NCBI GenBank assembly: GCA_038136035.1
Contig: JAYPYV010000014.1
Coordinates: 1 to 64,000, forward strand
From: UBA9926 sp023261215
Lineage (GTDB): Bacteria; Pseudomonadota; Gammaproteobacteria; Pseudomonadales; Azotimanducaceae
DNA: 64,000 nucleotides
Direction: 5' to 3'
Positions 17,988 through 25,824 of the stretch are shown piece by piece. The first letter of the stretch is position 1, and each line of letters starts with the position of its first letter. Under the pieces are notes generated by a model that was given only the letters and a program-made list of their open reading frames with translations, was not told the DNA's origin and did not search any database. Made by a program: the position numbers and the translations under genes.

Positions 17988-19565
17988 TCAGTGCCTGAAG
18001 TGTCGCATGTGGGTGAAGATCATCGCCATGCCAGCCTCATTGGCTGCAGCGATCACCTCTTCATCGCGCACTGAGCCGCCGGGCTGAATCACCGCACGAA
18101 TGCCTGCTTCCGCCGCCGCATCGATGCCATCTCTGAAGGGAAAGAAAGCGTCCGACGCCATGACCGAGCCCGGTACAGTCAGTCCTTCATCAGCCGCTTT
18201 GATACCTGCAATCTTCGCGCTGTAGACTCGACTCATCTGTCCGGCGCCAACACCAATCGTTTGCGCGTCCTTGGCATAAACAATGGCATTCGACTTCACA
18301 TACTTTGCAACTGTCCAAGCAAAGTGGAGGTCGGCCGTCTCTTCGTCTGAAGGTTGACGGAGCGTGACAACCTCGAGACGAGCCTCGTCAACAGACCGAT
18401 CGTCCTGAGACTGCATCAGCAGCCCGCCCGAAATCGTTTTTAACATCGGGTCGCCGTGGTCAGGCGTGGGATCTAGCGTCAGCAGCCGTACGTTCTTTCG
18501 CTTACCGATCACGACATCAACACCCTCTTCAATCGTGGGTGCAAGAATCACTTCAACGAATTGCTGCGAGATGATGGCCTCGGCAGTCGCTCTATCCAGC
18601 ATTCGGTTGAAGGCGATAATGCCGCCAAAAGCTGAGGTAGGATCGGTAGCAAACGCCTTCTGGTAGGCCTGTTCGAGGCTAGCATCCAACGCAACACCAC
18701 AAGGGTTACCGTGCTTGACGATGACGCAAGCCGGCGCGTCAAAGGCACTGACACAATCCCAAGCCGCATCGGCATCGGCTACGTTGTTATATGACAGTGC
18801 TTTTCCCTGCCGCTGGCTCGCGCCGGCTAACCCTCCCGAGGCCGATCCGTCCCGATAGTAGGCTGCCGATTGGTGGGGGTTCTCGCCGTAGCGCATGTCG
18901 TCAACTTTGACCCACTGACGCGTGAGGTAAGTAGGAAACGCGCTGCCGCGCTCAAAGGATTCACCTTGCCTGGAACTCAAATAGTTGGAGATCGCGGCAT
19001 CATAGGCTGCCACGGCAGCGAAGGCTTTGATGGATTTCCGGAATCTAAAATCACGATCGAGCTTGCCATCAGTCTCTGCCATCGCGTCGAGCAGTTCTTG
19101 GTAGTCACCCACATCGGTGATCACTGCGACGCGGTCATAATTTTTGGCCGCCGAACGCAGCATCGCAGGACCGCCGATATCAATATTTTCAATCGCATCC
19201 TCCAAGGCACAATCCTCATTCGCCGTCACCGCCTCGAACGGATAGAGGTTTAGCACCAGTAAATCAATTGCTGGGATCTGGTGCTCGATCAGCGCCGAGT
19301 CGTCGATGGATGTTCGAGCAAGCAAACCGCCGTGGATTCTGGGATGTAACGTTTTTACGCGTCCGCCCATCATCTCTGGCCAATCCGTGACATCGGCCAC
19401 CTCGCGAACCTCGAGACCCGCCTCTTTGATCATCCCGTAGGTGCCGCCTGTTGCGAGCAACTCAACGCCGAATGCCCTGAGTCGAGTCGCGAGGGGAATC
19501 AATCCTTCTTTGTCCGACACACTGAGGAGTGCGCGCCGAACCAAAACTTGATTCACTTTTTCCAT
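17988..19565 (-). CDS. purH: Bifunctional AICAR transformylase / IMP cyclohydrolase
   Basis: Catalyses the last two steps of IMP synthesis, consuming 10-formyl-THF. N-terminal IMP cyclohydrolase (RRALLSVSDKEGL, ELLATGGTYGMIKE, GGRVKTLHPRIHGG) and C-terminal transformylase (VKHGNPCGVA, ITSAFGGIIAFNR-type region as TSAFGGIIAFN, and SDAFFPFRDGID). The start at 19565 gives MEKVNQVLVRRALL with GGAGAG upstream; a reading from 19595 adds ten unsupported residues. About 525 residues. Confidence 0.96.
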   Translation of the reverse strand: MEKVNQVLVRRALLSVSDKEGLIPLATRLRAFGVELLATGGTYGMIKEAGLEVREVADVTDWPEMMGGRVKTLHPRIHGGLLARTSIDDSALIEHQIPAIDLLVLNLYPFEAVTANEDCALEDAIENIDIGGPAMLRSAAKNYDRVAVITDVGDYQELLDAMAETDGKLDRDFRFRKSIKAFAAVAAYDAAISNYLSSRQGESFERGSAFPTYLTRQWVKVDDMRYGENPHQSAAYYRDGSASGGLAGASQRQGKALSYNNVADADAAWDCVSAFDAPACVIVKHGNPCGVALDASLEQAYQKAFATDPTSAFGGIIAFNRMLDRATAEAIISQQFVEVILAPTIEEGVDVVIGKRKNVRLLTLDPTPDHGDPMLKTISGGLLMQSQDDRSVDEARLEVVTLRQPSDEETADLHFAWTVAKYVKSNAIVYAKDAQTIGVGAGQMSRVYSAKIAGIKAADEGLTVPGSVMASDAFFPFRDGIDAAAEAGIRAVIQPGGSVRDEEVIAAANEAGMAMIFTHMRHFRH

Positions 19566-19603
19566 TACCCGTCTCTCTCCATGCGCTGCCCGCATTGGGT
19601 CTA

Positions 19604-19864
19604 CTAAGTTAAACCGTATTTTCGAAGCTTGGTGCGCAACGTCCCGCGACTGAGCCCGAGAAGCTGCGCAGCTTTGGATTGGTTGTATCCGACGTGGTCA
19701 AGCACGCTGGCAAGCACAGCGGGCTCGACTTGCGAGAGCACGAGCGCATAAAGATCCTGCACGTCTTCGTCTGCCAATAGCTGTAAGTATTCAGTGACCG
19801 CAAGTTGCACAGCCCCAGCTATGCCACCTGTCTTGCCAGCTTCGTCATGGTTGATTTGTCTCAC
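19604..19864 (-). CDS. fis: Nucleoid-associated regulator Fis
   Basis: Small DNA-bending protein controlling rRNA and growth-phase genes. 86 residues, with the C-terminal helix-turn-helix (NQSKAAQLLGLSRGTLRTKL) nearly canonical. GTG start overlaps the dusB stop (GTGA), the classical dusB-fis arrangement. purH follows 38 bp downstream. Confidence 0.95.
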   Translation of the reverse strand: MRQINHDEAGKTGGIAGAVQLAVTEYLQLLADEDVQDLYALVLSQVEPAVLASVLDHVGYNQSKAAQLLGLSRGTLRTKLRKYGLT

Positions 19865-20832
19865 GCAGCGTCCTTTCGGTCAGCCAAACGATCAAGAAAT
19901 CGTCGCTGGTCCGATTGCGCATCAAGCCGATTAAATGCCTGCTTGAACCCAGACTCTAGATTCAGATGATCCAAGAACCAATTAACGTGCTTTCGAGCAA
20001 TGCGCACGCCTTGGATGCCTTCATAAAATTCGTGCAATGCACATACATGACGATGAAGAATATCAACCTGTTCGGCAAAGTCGGGCTCGCTTGGGACCGC
20101 CTCGCCCGACAGGGCCCGATCAATCAATCCAGGCAACCAAGGTTTTCCTTGAGCTGCCCGTCCGATCATCACACCGGCGGCGCCGGTCATTGCCAGCACC
20201 TGCTCTGCCTCCGCTGCAGATTGAATATCACCGTTGGCAATCAGAGGAATCGACACCGCTTGTCGTACTTCGGCAATGCGATCGTAGTGAACTGGGCCCT
20301 CAAAACGACATGCCCTAGATCTTCCATGAACCGTCAACAATTGAACGCCAATAGACTCGGCCATCTGAGCAATCGTCACGGCATTCTGCTGATCAAGAGA
20401 CCAGCCAAGTCGCATTTTTAACGTCACCGGGACTGACACAGCAGACACGACCGCGCTGAGAATTTGCTCGACTAAGGCCTCATCTCTCATCAGGGCTGAA
20501 CCAGCCGCTCGATGACACACTTTCTTGGCCGGGCAGCCCATATTGAGATCAATGATCTGGGCGCCCTCGGCCTCGCATGCTTGCGCAGCCCTTGCCATTT
20601 CAGTCGGTTCTGCACCTGCGATTTGAACCCAACGAGGCTCAGTCTCGTCAATTTGCACGCGGCGTTTGGAGGACTTCACGGAGGACCAAAGTTTAAGATC
20701 CGAAGTTAGCATCTCGCCGACAGCCCAGTGGGCACCGAGCGTTCGACACAAATCGCGAAATGGCCGATCAGTAACACCCGCCATGGGGGCAAGGATCACG
20801 CGACTCGGATGTTGATGGGGACCAATCTTCAC
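19861..20832 (-). CDS. dusB: tRNA-dihydrouridine synthase B
   Basis: FMN enzyme reducing uridine in tRNA. Motifs: ILAPMAGVTDRPFRDLC, DLNMGCPAKKV (catalytic Cys), TLKMRLGW, HGRSRACRFEG and IGRAAQGKPW. I favour GTG 20832 (VKIGPHQHPSRVILAP), which matches the family N-terminus; an ORF from 20892 adds 20 residues with no homologous look. First gene of the dusB-fis pair; the zinc-ribbon gene ends about 100 bp upstream. Confidence 0.94.
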   Translation of the reverse strand: MKIGPHQHPSRVILAPMAGVTDRPFRDLCRTLGAHWAVGEMLTSDLKLWSSVKSSKRRVQIDETEPRWVQIAGAEPTEMARAAQACEAEGAQIIDLNMGCPAKKVCHRAAGSALMRDEALVEQILSAVVSAVSVPVTLKMRLGWSLDQQNAVTIAQMAESIGVQLLTVHGRSRACRFEGPVHYDRIAEVRQAVSIPLIANGDIQSAAEAEQVLAMTGAAGVMIGRAAQGKPWLPGLIDRALSGEAVPSEPDFAEQVDILHRHVCALHEFYEGIQGVRIARKHVNWFLDHLNLESGFKQAFNRLDAQSDQRRFLDRLADRKDAA

Positions 20833-20934
20833 AGCTAAAACCCAAGGACATGGCGGAGCATGATACCAGGGCATGTCGAACTTGGCCTCCATAGACCATC
20901 ATATAGCGCCATAAGAAAACCAATCAGACCCTTT

Positions 20935-21591
20935 TCAAGCCAAGAACAGATAGAGACACTGGAGTAGCGCCAGCAAGATCAGGACGGGAATGACCCAACC
21001 GCGAGACGCTGCACTAAGCGCAGCCTGAGCCTCAAGATTTGTGTCGGGGCCCTCGTGCGCTTCTTCTGGAGCGGTGGACGACCCACTCTCGTTTAAGTCC
21101 CCTGTATTCGGCGCTGGGTTTTCAGCCCCTGGTTCGGTGGCCAAAGCGGGATCCGATAATCGAACTTCATCTTCGCTGAGTGCTTCCAAATCGAGACTCG
21201 TGCTAGCCGTTTCGTGTTGATCCGATTGACTTGATCGCCCCAGATCATCAGTCTGCTCATCTTCCGCTTCCGGCAAGGCATCCTCAGCTGGTGCACCGAC
21301 TCGTGTCAGGCCCTCCGTGTGTACGTCCTCAGACGCAGGCGAGCTGCGCTCTTTAAAACTGGAACTCGGCTCGACATTGATGGCGTTTTCGCGCTCACGT
21401 TCAATTTCTGCATCCAAATCAATTTCGCCGGGTCGCGGCTCCTCTGAATTGGATCCCACCTCCTCTGGCAGATCTTCTGCAAAAAACACGGCCTGGCATT
21501 CTCCACATTGGAGCTGACCATTGGCGGCCTGCAATTGGGCCATCGACACTTTGAACGACGTCTCACATTCTGGGCATTGAACTATCAACAT
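20935..21591 (-). CDS. Zinc-ribbon (MJ0042-type) tail-anchored protein
   Basis: 218 residues from ATG 21591. An N-terminal zinc ribbon has two CxxC knuckles (C6/C9 and C29/C32). A long acidic, low-complexity middle rich in E, D, S and P follows. A single hydrophobic segment (WVIPVLILLALLQCLYLFLA) ends exactly at the stop. Homologues at this position between prmA and dusB usually continue after the membrane helix into a DUF3426 domain; here that part is missing, leaving a tail-anchored protein. Function is unknown. A longer reading from 21849 overlaps prmA and is not credible. Confidence 0.82.
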   Translation of the reverse strand: MLIVQCPECETSFKVSMAQLQAANGQLQCGECQAVFFAEDLPEEVGSNSEEPRPGEIDLDAEIERERENAINVEPSSSFKERSSPASEDVHTEGLTRVGAPAEDALPEAEDEQTDDLGRSSQSDQHETASTSLDLEALSEDEVRLSDPALATEPGAENPAPNTGDLNESGSSTAPEEAHEGPDTNLEAQAALSAASRGWVIPVLILLALLQCLYLFLA

Positions 21592-21616
21592 GGCGTTTGC
21601 CTCGGGTTCAAAGTTT

Positions 21617-22483
21617 CTAAGATCGCTTGAGAACGAGCGCAACCCATCCTTCTTGCTCGAACTCATCGATGACGCTTGCGTGCCCCTCATAAGCCTGTTC
21701 AATCTGGACGCGCTGCGAATCAAGGATTCCAGACAGAACCAAAGTACCCCCTTTTTTGGTGCTTTGACAGAGTTCAACAACCAGCTCACACAGAGGCTCC
21801 GCAAGGATATTGGCGAGGACGACATCATGATTGGCTGTATCAAGTTCACCCACTTGAGCGACCGTTAGATGCTCATCCACGCGATTCATCACTGCGTTCT
21901 CGCGAGTTGCTTGAACCGCTTGGGGATCAATATCGACGGCTGACACCGAACCCGCCCCGAGGAGAAGTGCCGCGATGCCTAAAATACCCGAGCCACAGCC
22001 ATAATCTAAAATACGCTGACCTGTTAACTCGGTGCGATCCAGCCAACGCAACATCATCGCTGTTGTGGCGTGCGTGCCCGTGCCAAATGCCAGCCCGGGG
22101 TCCAAGGTCAGCACCACTTCGGCCTCGGCAGGCGGATCATATGCGGTTGGCACGACCCACAACCTTTTCCCAAATGGCATGGGTTTGAATTGATCAAGCC
22201 ACTCCCTTTCCCAAGCTCGCTCAACGAGGGTTTCGATATGAATTTGACCCCCCACCTCAGTGCTGAGGGTCTCCACAACTTGCGTTAGGTCAATGTCCTG
22301 CTCAAAGAGCGCTGACAATTCTGAATGCGCCCAAAGCGGGTGCTCGCCCAGCGGCGGCTCAAAAATTGGATCATCTACGGAATCTGTCAGTGTCACGGAA
22401 ACCGCGCCAAGATCCCAAAGCATCGATTCCGCAGCGTCTGCCTGCGCCGCCGTTACTTCAAGCGAGAGCTTATTCCAGGCCAT
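21617..22483 (-). CDS. prmA: Ribosomal protein L11 methyltransferase
   Basis: Trimethylates L11. 288 residues: an N-terminal substrate domain (WNKLSLEVTAAQADAAESML), a linker, and a SAM domain with LDPGLAFGTGTHATTAMML, ILDYGCGSGILGIAA and VLANILAEPL. AGGAG lies just upstream of the start. Upstream in most relatives are accB and accC; here the preceding 200 bp holds no gene and the next gene is aroQ. Confidence 0.96.
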   Translation of the reverse strand: MAWNKLSLEVTAAQADAAESMLWDLGAVSVTLTDSVDDPIFEPPLGEHPLWAHSELSALFEQDIDLTQVVETLSTEVGGQIHIETLVERAWEREWLDQFKPMPFGKRLWVVPTAYDPPAEAEVVLTLDPGLAFGTGTHATTAMMLRWLDRTELTGQRILDYGCGSGILGIAALLLGAGSVSAVDIDPQAVQATRENAVMNRVDEHLTVAQVGELDTANHDVVLANILAEPLCELVVELCQSTKKGGTLVLSGILDSQRVQIEQAYEGHASVIDEFEQEGWVALVLKRS

Positions 22484-22686
22484 GTCTTATCTCCTCTTTC
22501 ACTCAGCAACCCCGCTCACCCACATCGGTGGCACCCCCTTTGACCAGTCCTGAATCATTACTAAGCTTACTCCGGGGTAGGGTCCTCTAACTCACTCGGT
22601 AGAGACACACAGCGGGCCGGATAGATCTGTCTCAGGGTTCCGTCCAAGCAACCAACTCATCATGTACCGGGGTTTGCCTAGACGAT

Positions 22687-23121
22687 CTAGTCAGCCAAAC
22701 ACACGCGCAAGGCCAAGTGATAACCCTCAACGCCTAACCCAGAAATCACTGATCGAGCGACATCGGACAAGTAGGAGTGATGCCTGAATGGCTCTCGGAC
22801 AAAAACATTGGATAAATGCACTTCTATGAACGGGATAGAGACCCCAACAAGTGCATCACGAAGCGCGATGCTGGTGTGAGTGAAGGCACCGGGATTAAAA
22901 ATGATCGCTTCGTGATGCCCGCGGGCTGCGTGAATGGCATCGACCAGCACGTGTTCAGCATTGGACTGCAAACAGGTCAGCGAAGCGCCCTTGAGCTCAG
23001 CCGCTTTCTTTAGCCCAGCCTCGATCTGATCCAAGGTGGTGGTTCCGTAAACGTCGGGCTCTCGGGTACCCAAGAGATTTAGATTGGGTCCATTAAGCAG
23101 CAAGATGTTGTGTTCTGGCAT
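22687..23121 (-). CDS. aroQ: Type II 3-dehydroquinate dehydratase
   Basis: Third step of the shikimate pathway. 144 residues. Family motifs: LLLNGPNLNLLGTREPDVYG (catalytic Arg and Tyr), QSNAEHVLVDAIHAA, IIFNPGAFTHTSIALRDAL and EVHLSNVFVREPFRHHS. It lies between the dsbD-alpha-only gene upstream and, unusually, prmA downstream. Confidence 0.96.
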   Translation of the reverse strand: MPEHNILLLNGPNLNLLGTREPDVYGTTTLDQIEAGLKKAAELKGASLTCLQSNAEHVLVDAIHAARGHHEAIIFNPGAFTHTSIALRDALVGVSIPFIEVHLSNVFVREPFRHHSYLSDVARSVISGLGVEGYHLALRVCLAD

Positions 23122-23161
23122 GGAATTCTTCCTAAAAACCGCCGATGCATCGAAGTACCAA

Positions 23162-23308
23162 TCAACGGATTATGCTAAGCCCTTGGGCGTCTATGTTTGC
23201 CAAAGCGTTAACCTGTTGGATGAGCCACGCTAAGCAGATGAGTTCACCTTGTGACCCCGCCCAATCGATGCGCGCCATCGCCTTAACAAGGCGTTGGCGA
23301 ACAGCCAT
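23162..23308 (-). CDS. Possible 48-residue small ORF between dsbD-alpha gene and aroQ
   Basis: The 285 bp between the dsbD-alpha-only gene and aroQ holds one open frame in the direction of the flanking genes, beginning MAVRQRLVKAMARIDWAG and ending near QGLSIIR. It has no recognisable homologue and no clear Shine-Dalgarno. It could be chance, a small protein, or debris from the missing remainder of dsbD. Low confidence. Confidence 0.15.
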   Translation of the reverse strand: MAVRQRLVKAMARIDWAGSQGELICLAWLIQQVNALANIDAQGLSIIR

Positions 23309-23406
23309 CCTGATGTCTAATCGCGCGCTTACGCTGTCTCAAATGAAGTGCCCTGCCTCTTTAAGCTCAAACATTTTCGAGATTCTGTACATTCCCGACA
23401 GACCAT

Positions 23407-24057
23407 TCACCTAGAGCGCTCAGCCACTGAAATCAACCGTTTCTGGGGTGGGTAACAATAGCCCTGTTTTGCACACCCTTGGTAAGTCACCTCAAAGTCC
23501 CCCCTAGGACCCGATCGTTCCTGAGCTTGAATGTCTGATTGCGCCATCGATTCGCCTAACGCCAATTCAAGGTCGATGGGTGTCTCGAGCACGTAGACAT
23601 CACCAAAGTACGGATCTCGCTCTAAACGCCCTTCAGGAAGCGGCAGAGAAATCGATTCGCCATCAACATCCGTGAGTAAAAATCGATCTCGGTAAAGATA
23701 GTAGCCGTCCTTCACCTGCCATCTCAGCCCCAGACGACCCTCTTTCCACCAGTAGTCAAAGGGGAACGCCTCATCCACCGGGAGGATAGCCATCGGCTCG
23801 AAGAAAGCCTGACTACCCTGGGCCCGAGGCCCCTTGGTTTCAGCGAGAAAGATTGGACGCGCTGGGCTGATCGCCCCGGCCAACGCGTTGGTGGGTTCTA
23901 ATGCCTGGTTCTCCTCAAGGAGGGCATCGGTGCCTGAAGAACGGCGCGACGCATCGGACGCCGACTCATCCCAACCTCTGATCAGCAAAACGCCCAGACC
24001 AATTGAAACTATCGCAACCAGCCCCAATACTACTCGTAACGGTTTATTCACATTCAT
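23407..24057 (-). CDS. Membrane-anchored, stand-alone DsbD alpha-domain protein
   Basis: 216 residues: an N-terminal membrane helix (about 8-27), a linker rich in S, E and A, then a domain matching the periplasmic N-terminal domain of DsbD. The redox pair is C195/C201 in YQGCAKQGYCYPP, the DsbD-alpha signature. DsbD proper continues into an eight-helix transmembrane domain and a C-terminal thioredoxin domain; neither is encoded here or in the 285 bp downstream. Without them it cannot carry electrons from cytoplasmic thioredoxin by itself. It may receive electrons from a separate CcdA-like protein, or be a remnant. The frame is intact, which argues for function. Confidence 0.75.
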   Translation of the reverse strand: MNVNKPLRVVLGLVAIVSIGLGVLLIRGWDESASDASRRSSGTDALLEENQALEPTNALAGAISPARPIFLAETKGPRAQGSQAFFEPMAILPVDEAFPFDYWWKEGRLGLRWQVKDGYYLYRDRFLLTDVDGESISLPLPEGRLERDPYFGDVYVLETPIDLELALGESMAQSDIQAQERSGPRGDFEVTYQGCAKQGYCYPPQKRLISVAERSR

Positions 24058-24135
24058 GCGCCTGAGAGAACCCCTCGAGCACTCAATCTGTGGTGTGCCT
24101 TCGCAAACGACCCAAAATGAGTTTCTTAAACCTTC

Positions 24136-24643
24136 ATGCTCCGACAGTTTAACAGTTTTGAGTCAGACCAAAGCAGAAAGGCGCGACGCCTGACCTCCGC
24201 GCGGACCTGGGTCGTCCAGCTCATTGCCGTCAGTTTGGTTGCAAGCTGCGCTGCGCCAAACGCGCCGCCAACCAACACCACACCCATTAAATCTGTCCAG
24301 CCTACACCGCAATCTTCAATTAAGGAGCGCGCGCCCTCGATCGAGATTCAGCGGCTGCTCATGCTCGCGGAAAAGGCGATGCAACGAGATGCGTTGACTG
24401 AACCAGAAAGCGACAATGCCTTGATGCACTATCGAGCTATCCTCGCGATTGATCCCGATAACGAAGACGCCAAGGAAGGGATTCATCAGATCGTTGAGCA
24501 ATACCTAGAGTGGGCGCTGAGCGAGATTGATTCGATGGCATTTGCCAAGGCCAGTCTGTGGCTCGAGCGGGCTGCGCTCGCCAACCCCAAAGCCCCCTCG
24601 ATCTTCGCAGTTGCCGAACGATTAGAACTCAAACGCAGACTCG
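24136..24643 (+). CDS. TPR-like lipoprotein, 3' end lost in assembly gap
   Basis: Divergent from the dsbD-alpha gene. Residues 1-38 contain a lipoprotein signal with lipobox (LVASCAAP). After a proline/threonine linker, residues from about 70 on are helical with a TPR flavour: NALMHYRAILAIDPDNEDAKEGI, here listed only as NALMHYRAILAIDPDN, and ASLWLERAALANPKAP. The frame is open up to the run of N, so the C-terminus is unknown. Not a recognised family; a periplasmic assembly or envelope role is plausible only from the architecture. Confidence 0.6.
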
Positions 24644-24743
24644 NNNNNNNNNNNNNNNNNNNNNNNNNNNNNNNNNNNNNNNNNNNNNNNNNNNNNNNNN
24701 NNNNNNNNNNNNNNNNNNNNNNNNNNNNNNNNNNNNNNNNNNN
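24644..24743. other. Assembly gap, 100 N
   Basis: Exactly 100 N, a placeholder length. Unlike the other two gaps, the flanks do not share a duplicated sequence, so real DNA of unknown length is missing. It removes the end of the TPR-like lipoprotein and the start of the DUF2333 gene. Confidence 0.98.
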
Positions 24744-25705
24744 TGAGTTACGCGCTCGGTCTCCTTCTTATGGCGCTCCTGCCACTCGGCTTTTATTTCA
24801 ATCAGACCCCCGAACGATTCGACATGGCTGACATCGATCAAACACTCGCTCGAGCGCAGATTCAGCCCGTGGTGGGCACGCGCAGCGTCGCCACCCTCTC
24901 ACGACTCATGTCATCCCTCCTTGAAAAGCCCGGAGGTTATTTGAGCAATGACGTGATGCCACCCAGCTCAATGATGGACAATGTACCCAATTGGGAATTC
25001 GGCGTGTTGGTGCAATGTCGGGACTTCGCGCGGGCACTTCGCAACACCATGAGCCGATCACAATCCCAAAGCACCGAAGATGCCGACCTCGTGACCACGG
25101 AAAATCAATTTTATTTCGATAGCGAGTCTTGGCTCATCCCACAAACCGAATCCGAATATGCCAAGGGGATCGAATCGCTACAACGTTACCTTCGCCGTCT
25201 GGGTGATGAGCAGCGACCGGATGCGCAATTTTATGCCCGCGCAGACAACTTAAGTGTCTGGCTGGGTGAAGTGGAAACTCGGCTCGGCAGTTTGTCCCAA
25301 CGGCTGAGCGCCAGCGTCGGCAAGCGCCAGCTCGATACATCGCTGGCTGGGGACGAGGCGGCGCGTCAATCAACCGAGACACGTACCGATCAAACCATCA
25401 AGACGCCCTGGCTTGAGCTAGACGATGTTTTTTATGAAGCGCGAGGGTCGACGTTCGCGATCTTGCATCTCTTGCAAGCCGTGGATGCAGATTTTGCGGA
25501 CGTGTTAGACAAGAAAAATGCTCGGGTGAGTTTGCGTCAGATCATTCGGGAGCTTGAACCCACCCAAGAGACGCTGTGGAGCCCCATGATCTTGAACGGC
25601 AGCGGCTTTGGCATGTTGGCAAACCATTCGCTGGTCATGGCGTCCCACATCTCTCGTGCGAATGCCGCTATGAGCGACTTAAGACGGCTCCTCGAGCAGG
25701 GCTAA
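24744..25705 (+). CDS. DUF2333-family inner-membrane protein, start in assembly gap
   Basis: The frame is open from the gap edge. It begins with a membrane helix (YALGLLLMALLPLGFYF) followed by NQTPERFDM, then a periplasmic domain matching DUF2333: VGTRSVATLSRLMSSLL, LEKPGGYLSNDVMPP, NWEFGVLVQCRDFARALRN and NSVLW-like end regions. The first two bases after the gap are TG, so an ATG at the gap edge is possible; a short cytoplasmic N-terminus inside the gap is equally likely. Function of DUF2333 is unknown. Confidence 0.78.
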
Positions 25706-25753
25706 CTGGCTGAAAATTCGGCACCTTTCCACACAAAGAGTTCCCTCAAAGCT

Positions 25754-25793
25754 CACAATTTTGTACCATTGTGCGCTGCCCGGGGGGCGGGCA
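25754..25793 (+). promoter_or_regulatory. Dyad and GC-rich hairpin in the hppA leader
   Basis: Upstream of hppA, CACAAT at 25754 and ATTGTG at 25768 form a 6-8-6 inverted repeat. It is followed at 25777-25793 by a six-bp perfect stem (TGCCCG/CGGGCA) with a five-G loop. The dyad looks operator-like; the hairpin would sit in the 5' leader if transcription starts upstream. No protein partner can be named. Confidence 0.35.
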
Positions 25794-25824
25794 ATTCCCA
25801 AACCAACCTCAATCGAGACTAGAT

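Noticed and set aside
23145..23414. An 89-residue plus-strand frame opposite the dsbD-alpha/aroQ gap
   Set aside because: Low-complexity composition, no homologous look and antisense to the neighbouring genes.
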